A stretch of 21,498 bases of DNA from Vulcanimicrobiota bacterium (GTDB lineage Bacteria; Vulcanimicrobiota; Vulcanimicrobiia; Vulcanimicrobiales; Vulcanimicrobiaceae), in contig JABEUW010000167.1 in assembly GCA_013043945.1 (NCBI GenBank), positions 1 to 21,498 on the forward strand. The letters run 5' to 3'. The notes beneath the pieces are model-generated. The model saw only the letters and a list, made by a program, of their open reading frames with translations. It did not search any database and had not been told where the DNA came from. Positions within the stretch are counted from its first letter, which is position 1. Every line of letters begins with the position of its first letter. Positions 7,572 to 15,400 of this stretch are shown piece after piece. A program made the position numbers and the translations under genes.

Positions 7572-9668
7572 ATGCATCGAGATTCGGCGTTCAGTCTTTC
7601 CCGCGCAATCGCCGTGGGCACCGTCGCGCTCGCGTTCTTTGCAGGATGCGGCGGGGGCGGGGCCTCCTCGGCATTGCCGAATGCCGGCGGTGGCCTCCCA
7701 TCGGCTTCATCCTCCGGACGGATCACACAAAAACTCTCGTTGCTGATTCCGGCGAAAGGCCTTGCGAGCAGCCGTCGCTCCCCGCAATACACATCGATCG
7801 CGACCAAGGGCATCGGCATCTCGCTCGTGTTGCAAGGGAAGAGCGCGCCGACGAACCCGGCGACGCTGACATCGCCCGACGTTGCGATCGATCTTACGAC
7901 GACGCCGATATCGATCGTCGGCGACCTCGGAGCGAGCGGACAGAGCATTACCTGCACCACGGTAACGACGCCGCAACCAGGGCAGAATTGCACGCTCGCT
8001 CTCTCGTTGCCGACCGATGTCGCCGAGGTCGTCGTCAACGCATGGGACGCCGCACCGACGACGGGGAGTACGAGTTTTTCGCCGACGGCACAGTTGCTCT
8101 CCAGCGCGGTCGCGGCGGTGGCGGTGAGCAGCGGTGCGCCCGGCCCGACGATAGCGCTGGTGCTCGATGGTATTCCCGCATCGTTGCGCATCGTTCCCGC
8201 CACGGGGCAATCGCATTTCGTTCTCAGCGGCAATGGCGGCGCGGCGGCGGCGACCTATACGGAGATCGGATCCGGCCAGGTCAGCGTGACGTTCGACGCT
8301 CTCGATGCCGATGGGAACATCATCATTGGCAACGGCGCCCCGACCGTGCAGTGGCAGATCGCGCAGAACGGTACGTCGGTGCTCTCCGGCAATATTGCCA
8401 GCGGCCTTCCGACGAACGTGAGCATCGCACCCTTCCTCACGAATGCCGTTGCGTTCGCTTCCTCGTTCGCGCTCACGGCGACGGCTTCGACGCCGAGCGG
8501 TTCGCCGCTCTCCACGTCGATCGCCATCCAACCCGCGCAAGAACTCTGGCTTCCGGGCAACAGTGTCATGGGCGCAACGACTGGCCGCGGCCCCCAAGTG
8601 ATCGGCGGAGCGAGCGCGGCGACCGGTTACGAGATTCCGCCGTCGACCGGCGCGCTGATATCACCGGTCCTCCTGGGAACCGATAGCATCGCCGCTTCAT
8701 CGCTCACGCGGTGCCCGAACGTTCCCGCCGGTTCAACACCCGCTCCGTTTAACATCCCCTTGACCCTCGCCGCCGATCCATCGGGGAATCTCTGGTTGCT
8801 CGTCGCGACGCCTTACTCGTCGGCAACGAGCTCCGGGCAGGCGTCGTGCGCCGAAGGCTTTGCCGTGCAAAATACGGCGAATCCGCCGCAGCCGCTCGCG
8901 AATTCTCTGCGTCTGCTCTCCTCCGCCGACACCTTTACCGGTTGTGCGATCGATCGTTTCGACACGCTCTGGTGCGTCGACTCAACCGCCGATACGCTCG
9001 TTGGATACGATCTGCAGGCTGCGGGAACCGCCCCCTTCTCGACGCCGAACCTCACGCTGCCGATCTCGCTCCCGCCCGCCGGCGCGCCCAAAACCCCGAT
9101 CGCGATCGCGGTGCAACCCGGCGGCACGAATCTCTGGCTGGCGATGGCGGCGAGTGCCGTCGGAACGGCGACGACCACCACGTTCTATGCGCGCGCGATA
9201 CCGATAACGACGGCGAGTTCATCTGCGCCGAGCCTCGGTACGCCGAGTAACTGGGCGCAATTTGGCAACTCGTACGTTTCGACCGACGTCCCGAACAGCG
9301 CGATTCCGGTTCCCGATCCGCCGCTCGCCGTCGATGCAAACGATAACATCTACTCCGTCGATGTCGGGAACGAGAGCGGCGGCCCCCCCGTTCAAGCGCC
9401 GCTCATCGCGATGTGGCAGCCCTCGCTCGGCGGCGGGAATCTCTCCTTCGGCACCCCTCCGAACGCGAGTACGCCCTATCCCTTTGTTGGATCGAACGTC
9501 GACGAGCCGTTTGAGATCGCGCCCGACGGAACGCTCTGGGCCGCCAATTCAAGCCAAAACAACATTACGCCGTACGCGGTATCGAGCGGCACCCTCACCG
9601 TCAACGCTCTGCTCGGCCCGATTTCGTTACCCCTCTCGCCGCTCTCCGGCTTCACCATCGCGCCCTAG
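7572..9668 (+). CDS. Class B lipoprotein B2: beta domains plus propeller, paired with A2
   Basis: 698 aa, ATG start, with AGGAGA (7558-7563) overlapping the A2 stop codon, so the two are read as one unit. The signal peptide ends AFFAG-C26 (Phe at -3 is unusual for a lipobox), then GGGG. LLIPAKG precedes R69-S-P-Q-Y73. The Cys pair C128/C140 has the widest spacing of the set. LDADGNIIIGNGAP (D245) marks the second domain, and QELW (8538-8549, residue 323) the join to the propeller half. Blades include DPSGNLWLL, FDTLWCVD, PGGTNLWLA, ANDNIYSVD and APDGTLWAA. It ends FTIAP, close to the B1 and B3 ends. It is predicted to be an exported lipoprotein of unknown function. It is the longest class B member, mostly through extra loops in the propeller half. 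Confidence 0.78.
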   Translation: MHRDSAFSLSRAIAVGTVALAFFAGCGGGGASSALPNAGGGLPSASSSGRITQKLSLLIPAKGLASSRRSPQYTSIATKGIGISLVLQGKSAPTNPATLTSPDVAIDLTTTPISIVGDLGASGQSITCTTVTTPQPGQNCTLALSLPTDVAEVVVNAWDAAPTTGSTSFSPTAQLLSSAVAAVAVSSGAPGPTIALVLDGIPASLRIVPATGQSHFVLSGNGGAAAATYTEIGSGQVSVTFDALDADGNIIIGNGAPTVQWQIAQNGTSVLSGNIASGLPTNVSIAPFLTNAVAFASSFALTATASTPSGSPLSTSIAIQPAQELWLPGNSVMGATTGRGPQVIGGASAATGYEIPPSTGALISPVLLGTDSIAASSLTRCPNVPAGSTPAPFNIPLTLAADPSGNLWLLVATPYSSATSSGQASCAEGFAVQNTANPPQPLANSLRLLSSADTFTGCAIDRFDTLWCVDSTADTLVGYDLQAAGTAPFSTPNLTLPISLPPAGAPKTPIAIAVQPGGTNLWLAMAASAVGTATTTTFYARAIPITTASSSAPSLGTPSNWAQFGNSYVSTDVPNSAIPVPDPPLAVDANDNIYSVDVGNESGGPPVQAPLIAMWQPSLGGGNLSFGTPPNASTPYPFVGSNVDEPFEIAPDGTLWAANSSQNNITPYAVSSGTLTVNALLGPISLPLSPLSGFTIAP

Positions 9669-9677
9669 TCGCGCGGG

Positions 9678-9701
9678 CCTTGGCCACGGCCGGCCCCAAG
9701 G
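9678..9701 (+). other. Imperfect inverted repeat between the A2-B2 and A3-B3 modules
   Basis: CCTTGG (9678-9683) can pair with CCAAGG (9696-9701), with GGCC-rich sequence between that can extend the stem through a bulge. No T-tract follows, so this is not a canonical terminator, but it sits where the terminator sits after B1. The rest of the 80-bp spacer (9669-9748) shows no promoter that I can defend. Confidence 0.3.
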
Positions 9702-9727
9702 GTTGACCGGAAAAATTGCGAAGCCTG

Positions 9728-9740
9728 CCTCCTCGGAGGA
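9728..9740 (+). promoter_or_regulatory. Ribosome binding site of A3 with a small overlapping hairpin
   Basis: GGAGGA at 9735-9740 lies eight bases before the A3 start and decides that start over an upstream in-frame TTG (9716). CCTCC at 9728-9732 is complementary to GGAGG (9735-9739), so a tight hairpin (stem 4, loop 4) could mask the site. It may be chance in GC-rich DNA. Confidence 0.45.
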
Positions 9741-9748
9741 AAGCAACT

Positions 9749-12154
9749 ATGCGGCGGTTCGGTGCATTCGGATTCTTTCTGTTTCTGGCGGCAGCCGTCG
9801 TCGCAGGCTGCGGCGGAGGCGGCTCCGGAAACTCTGCAGCGTTGCCGGCACACGGCGGCGCCGGCGGCACCGCTCGGCAGGCCGCACTGCAAATATTTAT
9901 CCCACAACCCGCGAGCGCGAGCGTCGCACGAGCCCCGCAGTATATCTCCGCGAGTACGAAATCCATCGTCATTACGCTCACCACCGTCAATGGGGTACCG
10001 CCTTCCCCCGCCGTGCCACCGACCGTTTTCAATATTAGCGTGCCGCCGTGCTCCACCGTCAGCGGCGGAATCAGTTGCAGCGTTACCGTCGGCGCGATCC
10101 TCGGCACCGACGTCTTCACGATCGTTGCATACGACGCGGCAAACGGCAGTGGCAATATTCTGAGTAGCGGCACTCTTTCCGTCGCTGTCGGGCCGGGAAC
10201 GAATACGCCGCCGCCGATCGCGCTCGGCGGCAACGTCGCCAAGGTCGTGGTGACCGCGCCTCCGAGTGCCTCTCCGGCGCCGAACGGCGCCTTAACGCCG
10301 ACGGTCGACGGCAACGTGAATACCGTCCAGGTGAGCGTCGCGGCCTACGATGCGAGCGGCAATCTGATCGTCGGCAGCGCACCCTTCGCTTCGCCGATTC
10401 CGATCACGCTCGTCGGCGATCCCAACGGCGCGCTCACCTTCTCGCCGAGCTCCGTGATCGCTCCGAACCAAAACATCGTCACGCTCGGTACGAGCGGCAA
10501 AATGTTTTATGCAACGCCGTCGCCCGCGCAGCCCACGCCGACCCTCGCGACCGCGACGATTACCTTCGGTCCAAGCGGTGCGAACGGCACGACGTTTACC
10601 ATCGATCCGATACAGATCGATCAACCGAGCGGCGGATTGAACAACGTTTTGCCGGCGCCGGCGACGACCACGCTCGGCGTACAAGAGGCCGGAGCGACCT
10701 CGTTTATCGTCAGCGCCTTTTTCCCGAGCAGCACGCAGACGCCGTTCGTCGGCGAATGTGGGAGCACGTTTACGAGCTCTCCCTCACTCGTGCCGTTGAC
10801 CTGCACGGCGTCGAGCGGCAACGCCTTCGTGACACTGCAATCCCTTGCGGGCGGCAGCGGCACGTTGAGCGTTACCAGCAGCGACGGCTCGCATGGTGGA
10901 ACCCCATTTATCGCGCTCGGTGCGCAAGGAGCCGGCAGCGCGACGCTCGGGTACACGGTGCTACTGTGGACCATGCCGAACGCGGCGATCCCAACGAGCA
11001 TGACGACCGGGCCGGGCGGGCAACATCTCTGGGTCGCCGGGTTGAATGCGACGCTCGGTGGATCGGTGACGGCGATTCCCGCGCAGAACCTCGCCACATG
11101 TTCGGCGGCGAGCTCTCCGTGCACCGCCGCGAGCACACATCAAGCAACCCTTCCGCAGGCGACATTTGCGCCCGCTCATTACGTACCCGCTCCTGGGAGC
11201 ATCGTCGTCGGCGGCGACGGGAACATGTGGTACACCGATCTCGGGACGAATTCGCTCACCAATCAAACCCTCGGCTACTTCACCGCAAGCGCGTGTATCG
11301 TTGCCACGACCTGCGCAATTCCAAACTCGTTCGCCGTCGGGCCCGGGACCACCAGCGTTCAGGTATTCTCATCGTCGCCGGAGGCAATCGCCGACGGAGG
11401 CGACGGGAATATCTACATGCTCTTTGGGAATACATCGGGCGGAGGAGCGGTTAGCGCGGCCTCATATTCAGGCTTCCCATCCCCAAGCATCGATCTTCCG
11501 GAATCGCTATCCTCGCTCGCACCAAGCGTTACCAGCCCGATTGCCGAAGGGATCGTTCGCGGCCCCGACGGTGCGATGTGGATGAGCCTCGACGATCCTC
11601 TAACTGGTTCCTCCGGCCCGACGAGCGCGATCGTTGAGTTTTCGAATTGCGTGAGTGGCGCCTCTTTTCTCTGCGCCAGCTCGGCAAATACGAAACAATT
11701 CCCCGAAAATGAAACGACGAGCCCCGGGAGCGGGCCCTACCACCCCGGCGAGATCGTGGCAGTGCCGGCGGCGAACGATCTGTGGTTCATCAATCACGGC
11801 AGCAGCACGAGCCCAGTCGTCGCTCCGTTTATTGAATCGATCTCCTCGGCGACGGCGAGTTACGGAACATTTGGCGCGCGCATTTCGATTCCAAACGCAG
11901 CCTCGGTGAGTGGCACGCTACTTCTCGGCTCCGACGGCAATCTCTGGTTTCCGATAACGACAGCCTCGGGCAGCAATGAAATCTGCCGCTATACGTTGGT
12001 TACCGCTGCAAGTGGAACGCCGCAATTCTATTGCGCGACGATCCCGCCGGTCGCCGGAATCTCGTACCCGGCGGGGCCGATGGCGGTCGGGCCCGATGGA
12101 AATATCTGGTTCGGTTTAGTCGGCGCGCCGTACGTCGGGGAGGTTGTTCTGTGA
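9749..12154 (+). CDS. Class A lipoprotein A3: beta domains plus GPDGNxW beta-propeller
   Basis: 801 aa, ATG start with a strong GGAGGA site. The signal peptide ends AVVAG-C21, followed by GGGG. FIPQP leads into R61-A-P-Q-Y65, the only class A member with Ala in place of the motif Ser. TTVNGVPPSPAVPPT matches A1 and A2 closely. The Cys pair is C101/C110, one residue closer than in A1 and A2. DASGNLIVG (D201) marks the second domain; a Cys-containing domain (about 300-400) follows. The propeller (about 410-801) has many blade motifs: GPGGQHLWVA, GGDGNMWYTD, GGDGNIYML, GPDGAMWMS, ANDLWFINH, GSDGNLWFP and GPDGNIWFG. It ends YVGEVVL, like the A1 end. Exported lipid-anchored protein, function unknown. 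The stop overlaps the GTG start of B3 (GTGA). Confidence 0.8.
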   Translation: MRRFGAFGFFLFLAAAVVAGCGGGGSGNSAALPAHGGAGGTARQAALQIFIPQPASASVARAPQYISASTKSIVITLTTVNGVPPSPAVPPTVFNISVPPCSTVSGGISCSVTVGAILGTDVFTIVAYDAANGSGNILSSGTLSVAVGPGTNTPPPIALGGNVAKVVVTAPPSASPAPNGALTPTVDGNVNTVQVSVAAYDASGNLIVGSAPFASPIPITLVGDPNGALTFSPSSVIAPNQNIVTLGTSGKMFYATPSPAQPTPTLATATITFGPSGANGTTFTIDPIQIDQPSGGLNNVLPAPATTTLGVQEAGATSFIVSAFFPSSTQTPFVGECGSTFTSSPSLVPLTCTASSGNAFVTLQSLAGGSGTLSVTSSDGSHGGTPFIALGAQGAGSATLGYTVLLWTMPNAAIPTSMTTGPGGQHLWVAGLNATLGGSVTAIPAQNLATCSAASSPCTAASTHQATLPQATFAPAHYVPAPGSIVVGGDGNMWYTDLGTNSLTNQTLGYFTASACIVATTCAIPNSFAVGPGTTSVQVFSSSPEAIADGGDGNIYMLFGNTSGGGAVSAASYSGFPSPSIDLPESLSSLAPSVTSPIAEGIVRGPDGAMWMSLDDPLTGSSGPTSAIVEFSNCVSGASFLCASSANTKQFPENETTSPGSGPYHPGEIVAVPAANDLWFINHGSSTSPVVAPFIESISSATASYGTFGARISIPNAASVSGTLLLGSDGNLWFPITTASGSNEICRYTLVTAASGTPQFYCATIPPVAGISYPAGPMAVGPDGNIWFGLVGAPYVGEVVL

Positions 12155-14145
12155 AACGCTTACTATCGCTCGCTCTCGTGACATCGCTCGCGGCCTGCGG
12201 CGGCGGTGGCGGCGCAACCGGAGCGCTTCCGACCGGTTCCACGCCACTCGCCGCGGGGAAGTCGCTGGTGAAAATCACGCTCGCCGTGCCGCAAGCGCAG
12301 CTCCAAGTGCATCGTCGTTCTCCGAAGTATATCGCGCCGACGACGAAGGGCTTCGGATTCGATTTCGCGACCACGAGCAGCGCGCTCAACCCCGCGCAAC
12401 CGACGATTGCCGTTAATTTCTCGAATCTCGCCGCGCCGAGCATCGCCGTCGATACCTACGGCGGCAGCAGTGTAACTTGCACGAACAACCCCGACGGCAG
12501 CGCGACGTGTGCGTTCAACCTCACGGTGCCGACGAGTACGACGCCGTACATCCTGCAGGTCTCGACGTTCGATACGGCGCCGAGTGCTACCGGAGCAATA
12601 TTTAACGGCGCCGATCTGCTCTCGCAGCAGACGTTCACGAATGTCAGCGTTGCCGCCGGTACGCCGACCGCTCCGCTCGCACTCGTGCTCGACGGCGTAC
12701 CCGCCAGCACGGAGGTGGTGCCGCTGCCGAACCAGGTGCATCTCCAAGCGAACGGCGGCGGCTACACGATCGTCGGCATGGTGCCCGTGCAAGCATATAT
12801 CTACGCGCTCGATCGCGACGGCAACGTCATCGTCGGCGACGGCGCGCCGCAGATCTGCGTGCAATCGCCTGTCGATACGGCGACGAGCGCGCCCTATATT
12901 GCCGTCAGCGTATCGTCGCCGGGAACGGGGCCCGCCGGTGAGACCTGCGATAACGCGCCGACGACCACGCCGATATGGACGCTGCAGACCAAGAATTGGA
13001 GTGCAACGCCGCTCAACCTCACCCTCAACGCCGTCGCGGGCGGCCCGTCGCCGAACGGCGGCTCGGGAGCGGCCGCAACGAGCACCGTCTCGCTGAGCGA
13101 AGAGCAAGAGCTCTGGGTAACTATGCCTGCAATGTCGGGGACGCAGGATATTCAAGGATACGCTTTTTCCACAGGGACGCCGCCGAGTATCATCTCGTCG
13201 GACCTCGGAATCATTCCGTCGTCGAGTGCGACGATCTATGGCTACGGAGGGATGGCGATTGATCCGAGCGGTAATCTTTGGCTAGCGCCCAACAACGGCA
13301 CGAACGATTTCCTTTGCGTCAGCCAGCCGCAAACCGGCGCGCTCGCCATCCCTCAGGCGTCGTGCTCTGCAGAAACCTATGCGGGTGGCGGCAGTTTCGG
13401 TATCTCCATCGCGACCACCACGATCGGCGGCCAGCCGTTCGCCTTTATTCTCGACGCGAGCTCTCCTCAGCAGGTAACTTCATACCCGCTCCAGGTTCCA
13501 TCTCCGCCGACGAGCGCGAGTACGGTGCAATCGTTTAGTGCAAGCACGCTTTTTACAGGCACAAATTCAGGTTTAACGGCAGATTTTAACACGATGCCCT
13601 CACTCGCGATTGCTCCCGCGACACTCGCCGCTCCCGCGGCGGACTCGCTTTGGATCGATGGTTATCCGAGCAGCGGAGCCAACTTGTATCTCGCGGGGAT
13701 TTCGCTCTCGGCGAGTGCGGCTCCGAGCCTCGCAACGAGCGGCGCCACCAGTATAACCCCGGAGCTTACTGGAAACCAATTTCTCGGCCCCGCGGATAAT
13801 ATGTCGATCGACGACGCAGGCCACATTTTTGTCGCTGAAAACGAATATAATCCAACTTTGTTCACCGCCCAAGAGGACATCTTCGGCTTTCAGATTCACT
13901 CCGGCCCACCGCTATCGGTAACAGCGATAGGAAGCGGATTTATTCCCGCGAGCAACCCCAACGGCGGAACGCAACACAGCATGGCCGTCACCTACCAAGG
14001 AACGATCCTCGAATCGTACCAGACGGGCTCTACGCGCGGGTTCTATGAACTCTCTGAACCGTCTTCTGGCCCCATCACCGCGATTCAGAGCATCCTCAAT
14101 GACCCCGTTCTAGGCTCGGCGAGCGGAATCGTCGTGACGCCCTAG
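12151..14145 (+). CDS. Class B lipoprotein B3: beta domains plus propeller, coupled to A3
   Basis: 664 aa. The GTG start at 12151 overlaps the A3 stop by 4 bp and has GGGGAGG (12137-12143) seven bases upstream; more upstream in-frame starts would lack the signal peptide. Short signal peptide ending SLAA-C16, then GGGGG. LAVPQAQ precedes R56-S-P-K-Y60. The Cys pair is C110/C120 (CTNNPDGSATC). LDRDGNVIVGDGAP (D221) marks the second domain; extra Cys residues near 245 and 270 are not seen in B1 or B2. QELW (13105-13116, residue 319) joins to the propeller half, which has DPSGNLWLAP and DAGHIFVAE blades and few other clear ones. It ends IVVTP. The C-terminal third (from about 13500) looks visibly less GC-rich than the start. 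Exported lipoprotein, function unknown. Confidence 0.78.
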   Translation: MKRLLSLALVTSLAACGGGGGATGALPTGSTPLAAGKSLVKITLAVPQAQLQVHRRSPKYIAPTTKGFGFDFATTSSALNPAQPTIAVNFSNLAAPSIAVDTYGGSSVTCTNNPDGSATCAFNLTVPTSTTPYILQVSTFDTAPSATGAIFNGADLLSQQTFTNVSVAAGTPTAPLALVLDGVPASTEVVPLPNQVHLQANGGGYTIVGMVPVQAYIYALDRDGNVIVGDGAPQICVQSPVDTATSAPYIAVSVSSPGTGPAGETCDNAPTTTPIWTLQTKNWSATPLNLTLNAVAGGPSPNGGSGAAATSTVSLSEEQELWVTMPAMSGTQDIQGYAFSTGTPPSIISSDLGIIPSSSATIYGYGGMAIDPSGNLWLAPNNGTNDFLCVSQPQTGALAIPQASCSAETYAGGGSFGISIATTTIGGQPFAFILDASSPQQVTSYPLQVPSPPTSASTVQSFSASTLFTGTNSGLTADFNTMPSLAIAPATLAAPAADSLWIDGYPSSGANLYLAGISLSASAAPSLATSGATSITPELTGNQFLGPADNMSIDDAGHIFVAENEYNPTLFTAQEDIFGFQIHSGPPLSVTAIGSGFIPASNPNGGTQHSMAVTYQGTILESYQTGSTRGFYELSEPSSGPITAIQSILNDPVLGSASGIVVTP

Positions 14146-14161
14146 AGGCCATCGAAAGAGG

Positions 14162-14204
14162 AGTCGCGACTACCAGGGCGTAACGGCGCGGGGCGTTTTC
14201 TTTT
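14162..14204 (+). other. Palindrome and T-rich tract in the spacer after the A3-B3 module
   Basis: AGTCGCGACT (14162-14171) is a perfect 10-bp palindrome. AACG (14182-14185) and CGTT (14194-14197) form only a 4-bp stem, followed by TTTTCTTTT (14196-14204). This could be a weak terminator, or the palindrome could be a small operator; neither is convincing alone. It is in the same relative place as the terminator after B1. Confidence 0.3.
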
Positions 14205-14233
14205 CCACTCCATCTACGCTGAGGTATCTCCCC

Positions 14234-15382
14234 ATGCGAGGACGTTCTCTCTCTCTGCTCTTCGTTTTTGCGCTCGCTGCATGCAGCGGTGGAGGTGGGG
14301 GAAGCCCGATCGGGACCCCGAGTACACCGGCCCCACCACCGCCGCCAGGGAACGGCGGAACGACCACCATCCCAACGCATTTTGTGATCGGCGCTCCCCC
14401 TTCGTCGACCTCGGCCCTCAGCGGCTCGCGCAGCCCGCAGTACGTTCCAACGACCGTGCAATCGGTAACGATCGCCCTCGATACGGTCAATGCAGCGTCG
14501 CCTCCGAGCGGACTCACCACGACTGCCACCGATAACATCTCCGCGCCGAGTTGTCCCTGCGTGGTGAACGGCCCCTCGGTCCCTCCGGGAAGCGACGGCT
14601 TCACCATCACGACCTACGACCACACCGGCGGCACCGGGAACGCCATCTCCGTCGCCACGCCGACGATTGCGATTACCGCCGGGACGACCAACAACGTGAC
14701 GATTACGCTCGCGGGAATCCCAAAGACGCTGGCGATCAGCGGCATCCCAAGCGCGAGCGCGGGCACGGTGCTATCGGCAACCGCGTTGACCGTAGCGGCA
14801 AGGGATGCTGACGGCAACACGATTACCGGCCCGTACGCTTCGCCGATTTCGCTCGCCGATGGCGATACGACGGGGGCGACCACGCTCGCCACTTCGGGCA
14901 GCGATTCACCGCCGAGTCGCGAGCTGCTCAGCTCCACGGATACTGCGACGCTCGCCTACACGGGGCTCGCGATTCTCCCGGCGACGCTCACGGCAAGTGC
15001 GACCGGCGCGACGAACGGCACCGCGATCTTCGCGCCGACGTTACACCCGATCGTTTACAGCGGCCCGCTCAACGGCTCGAGCAACGCCGAACTCGATTTC
15101 TACGCGACCTCCGGCACGGGCTCGACGCTCTCGTTCACGGCAAGCGAACTCGGATGGACCGACTCGCCGTACAACAAGATGTTGACGCTCGCTCCCGCGT
15201 CGGGCTGCAGCGCGATTCTCGACAGCGCGACCTCGACGCTGAGCGGAACCACATTCACGGAGAACGTCGCCGCTTCGCCGAGTGCCGGGACCTGCACCGC
15301 GACGCTCTCCGATGGCGTGGGGCAATCGCTTGCCGGCGGCATCACGTTCACCTATACCGTCACCAACATCGGCGTCCAGTAG
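14234..15382 (+). CDS. Lipoprotein C: class A-like N-terminal domains without a propeller
   Basis: 382 aa, ATG start with GAGGT (14221-14225) eight bases upstream. The signal peptide ends FALAA-C17, then SGGGGG and a Pro-rich linker including five consecutive Pro. FVIGAPP and R66-S-P-Q-Y70 follow. The first domain keeps the class A phrase VNxxxPPS and a late GFTITTYD, but the Cys pair is collapsed to C107-P-C109. DADGNTITGPYASPI (D191) marks the second domain, matching class A (ASPI) rather than class B. A third domain (about 270-382) resembles the Cys-containing domain that precedes the propeller in A1-A3 (Cys near 324 and 355), and the protein then stops. It is roughly half the length of class A because the propeller is absent; there is no sign of a frameshift in the 18 bp after the stop. 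Exported lipoprotein of unknown function. Confidence 0.75.
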   Translation: MRGRSLSLLFVFALAACSGGGGGSPIGTPSTPAPPPPPGNGGTTTIPTHFVIGAPPSSTSALSGSRSPQYVPTTVQSVTIALDTVNAASPPSGLTTTATDNISAPSCPCVVNGPSVPPGSDGFTITTYDHTGGTGNAISVATPTIAITAGTTNNVTITLAGIPKTLAISGIPSASAGTVLSATALTVAARDADGNTITGPYASPISLADGDTTGATTLATSGSDSPPSRELLSSTDTATLAYTGLAILPATLTASATGATNGTAIFAPTLHPIVYSGPLNGSSNAELDFYATSGTGSTLSFTASELGWTDSPYNKMLTLAPASGCSAILDSATSTLSGTTFTENVAASPSAGTCTATLSDGVGQSLAGGITFTYTVTNIGVQ

Positions 15383-15400
15383 GCGACCGGCTCGCAACGT

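Noticed and set aside
6090..7577. 495-codon open frame on the minus strand inside A2
   Set aside because: Its repeated phrases such as PEVAV and PEISL are the reverse reading of the GPDGNLW blade codons. A2 has a signal peptide, domain motifs and a good start, so this is a shadow.
7556..8233. 225-codon minus-strand open frame over the start of B2
   Set aside because: It is antisense to the signal peptide and first domains of B2, without start signals; the same Val/Ala/Pro-rich shadows appear opposite every gene of the array.
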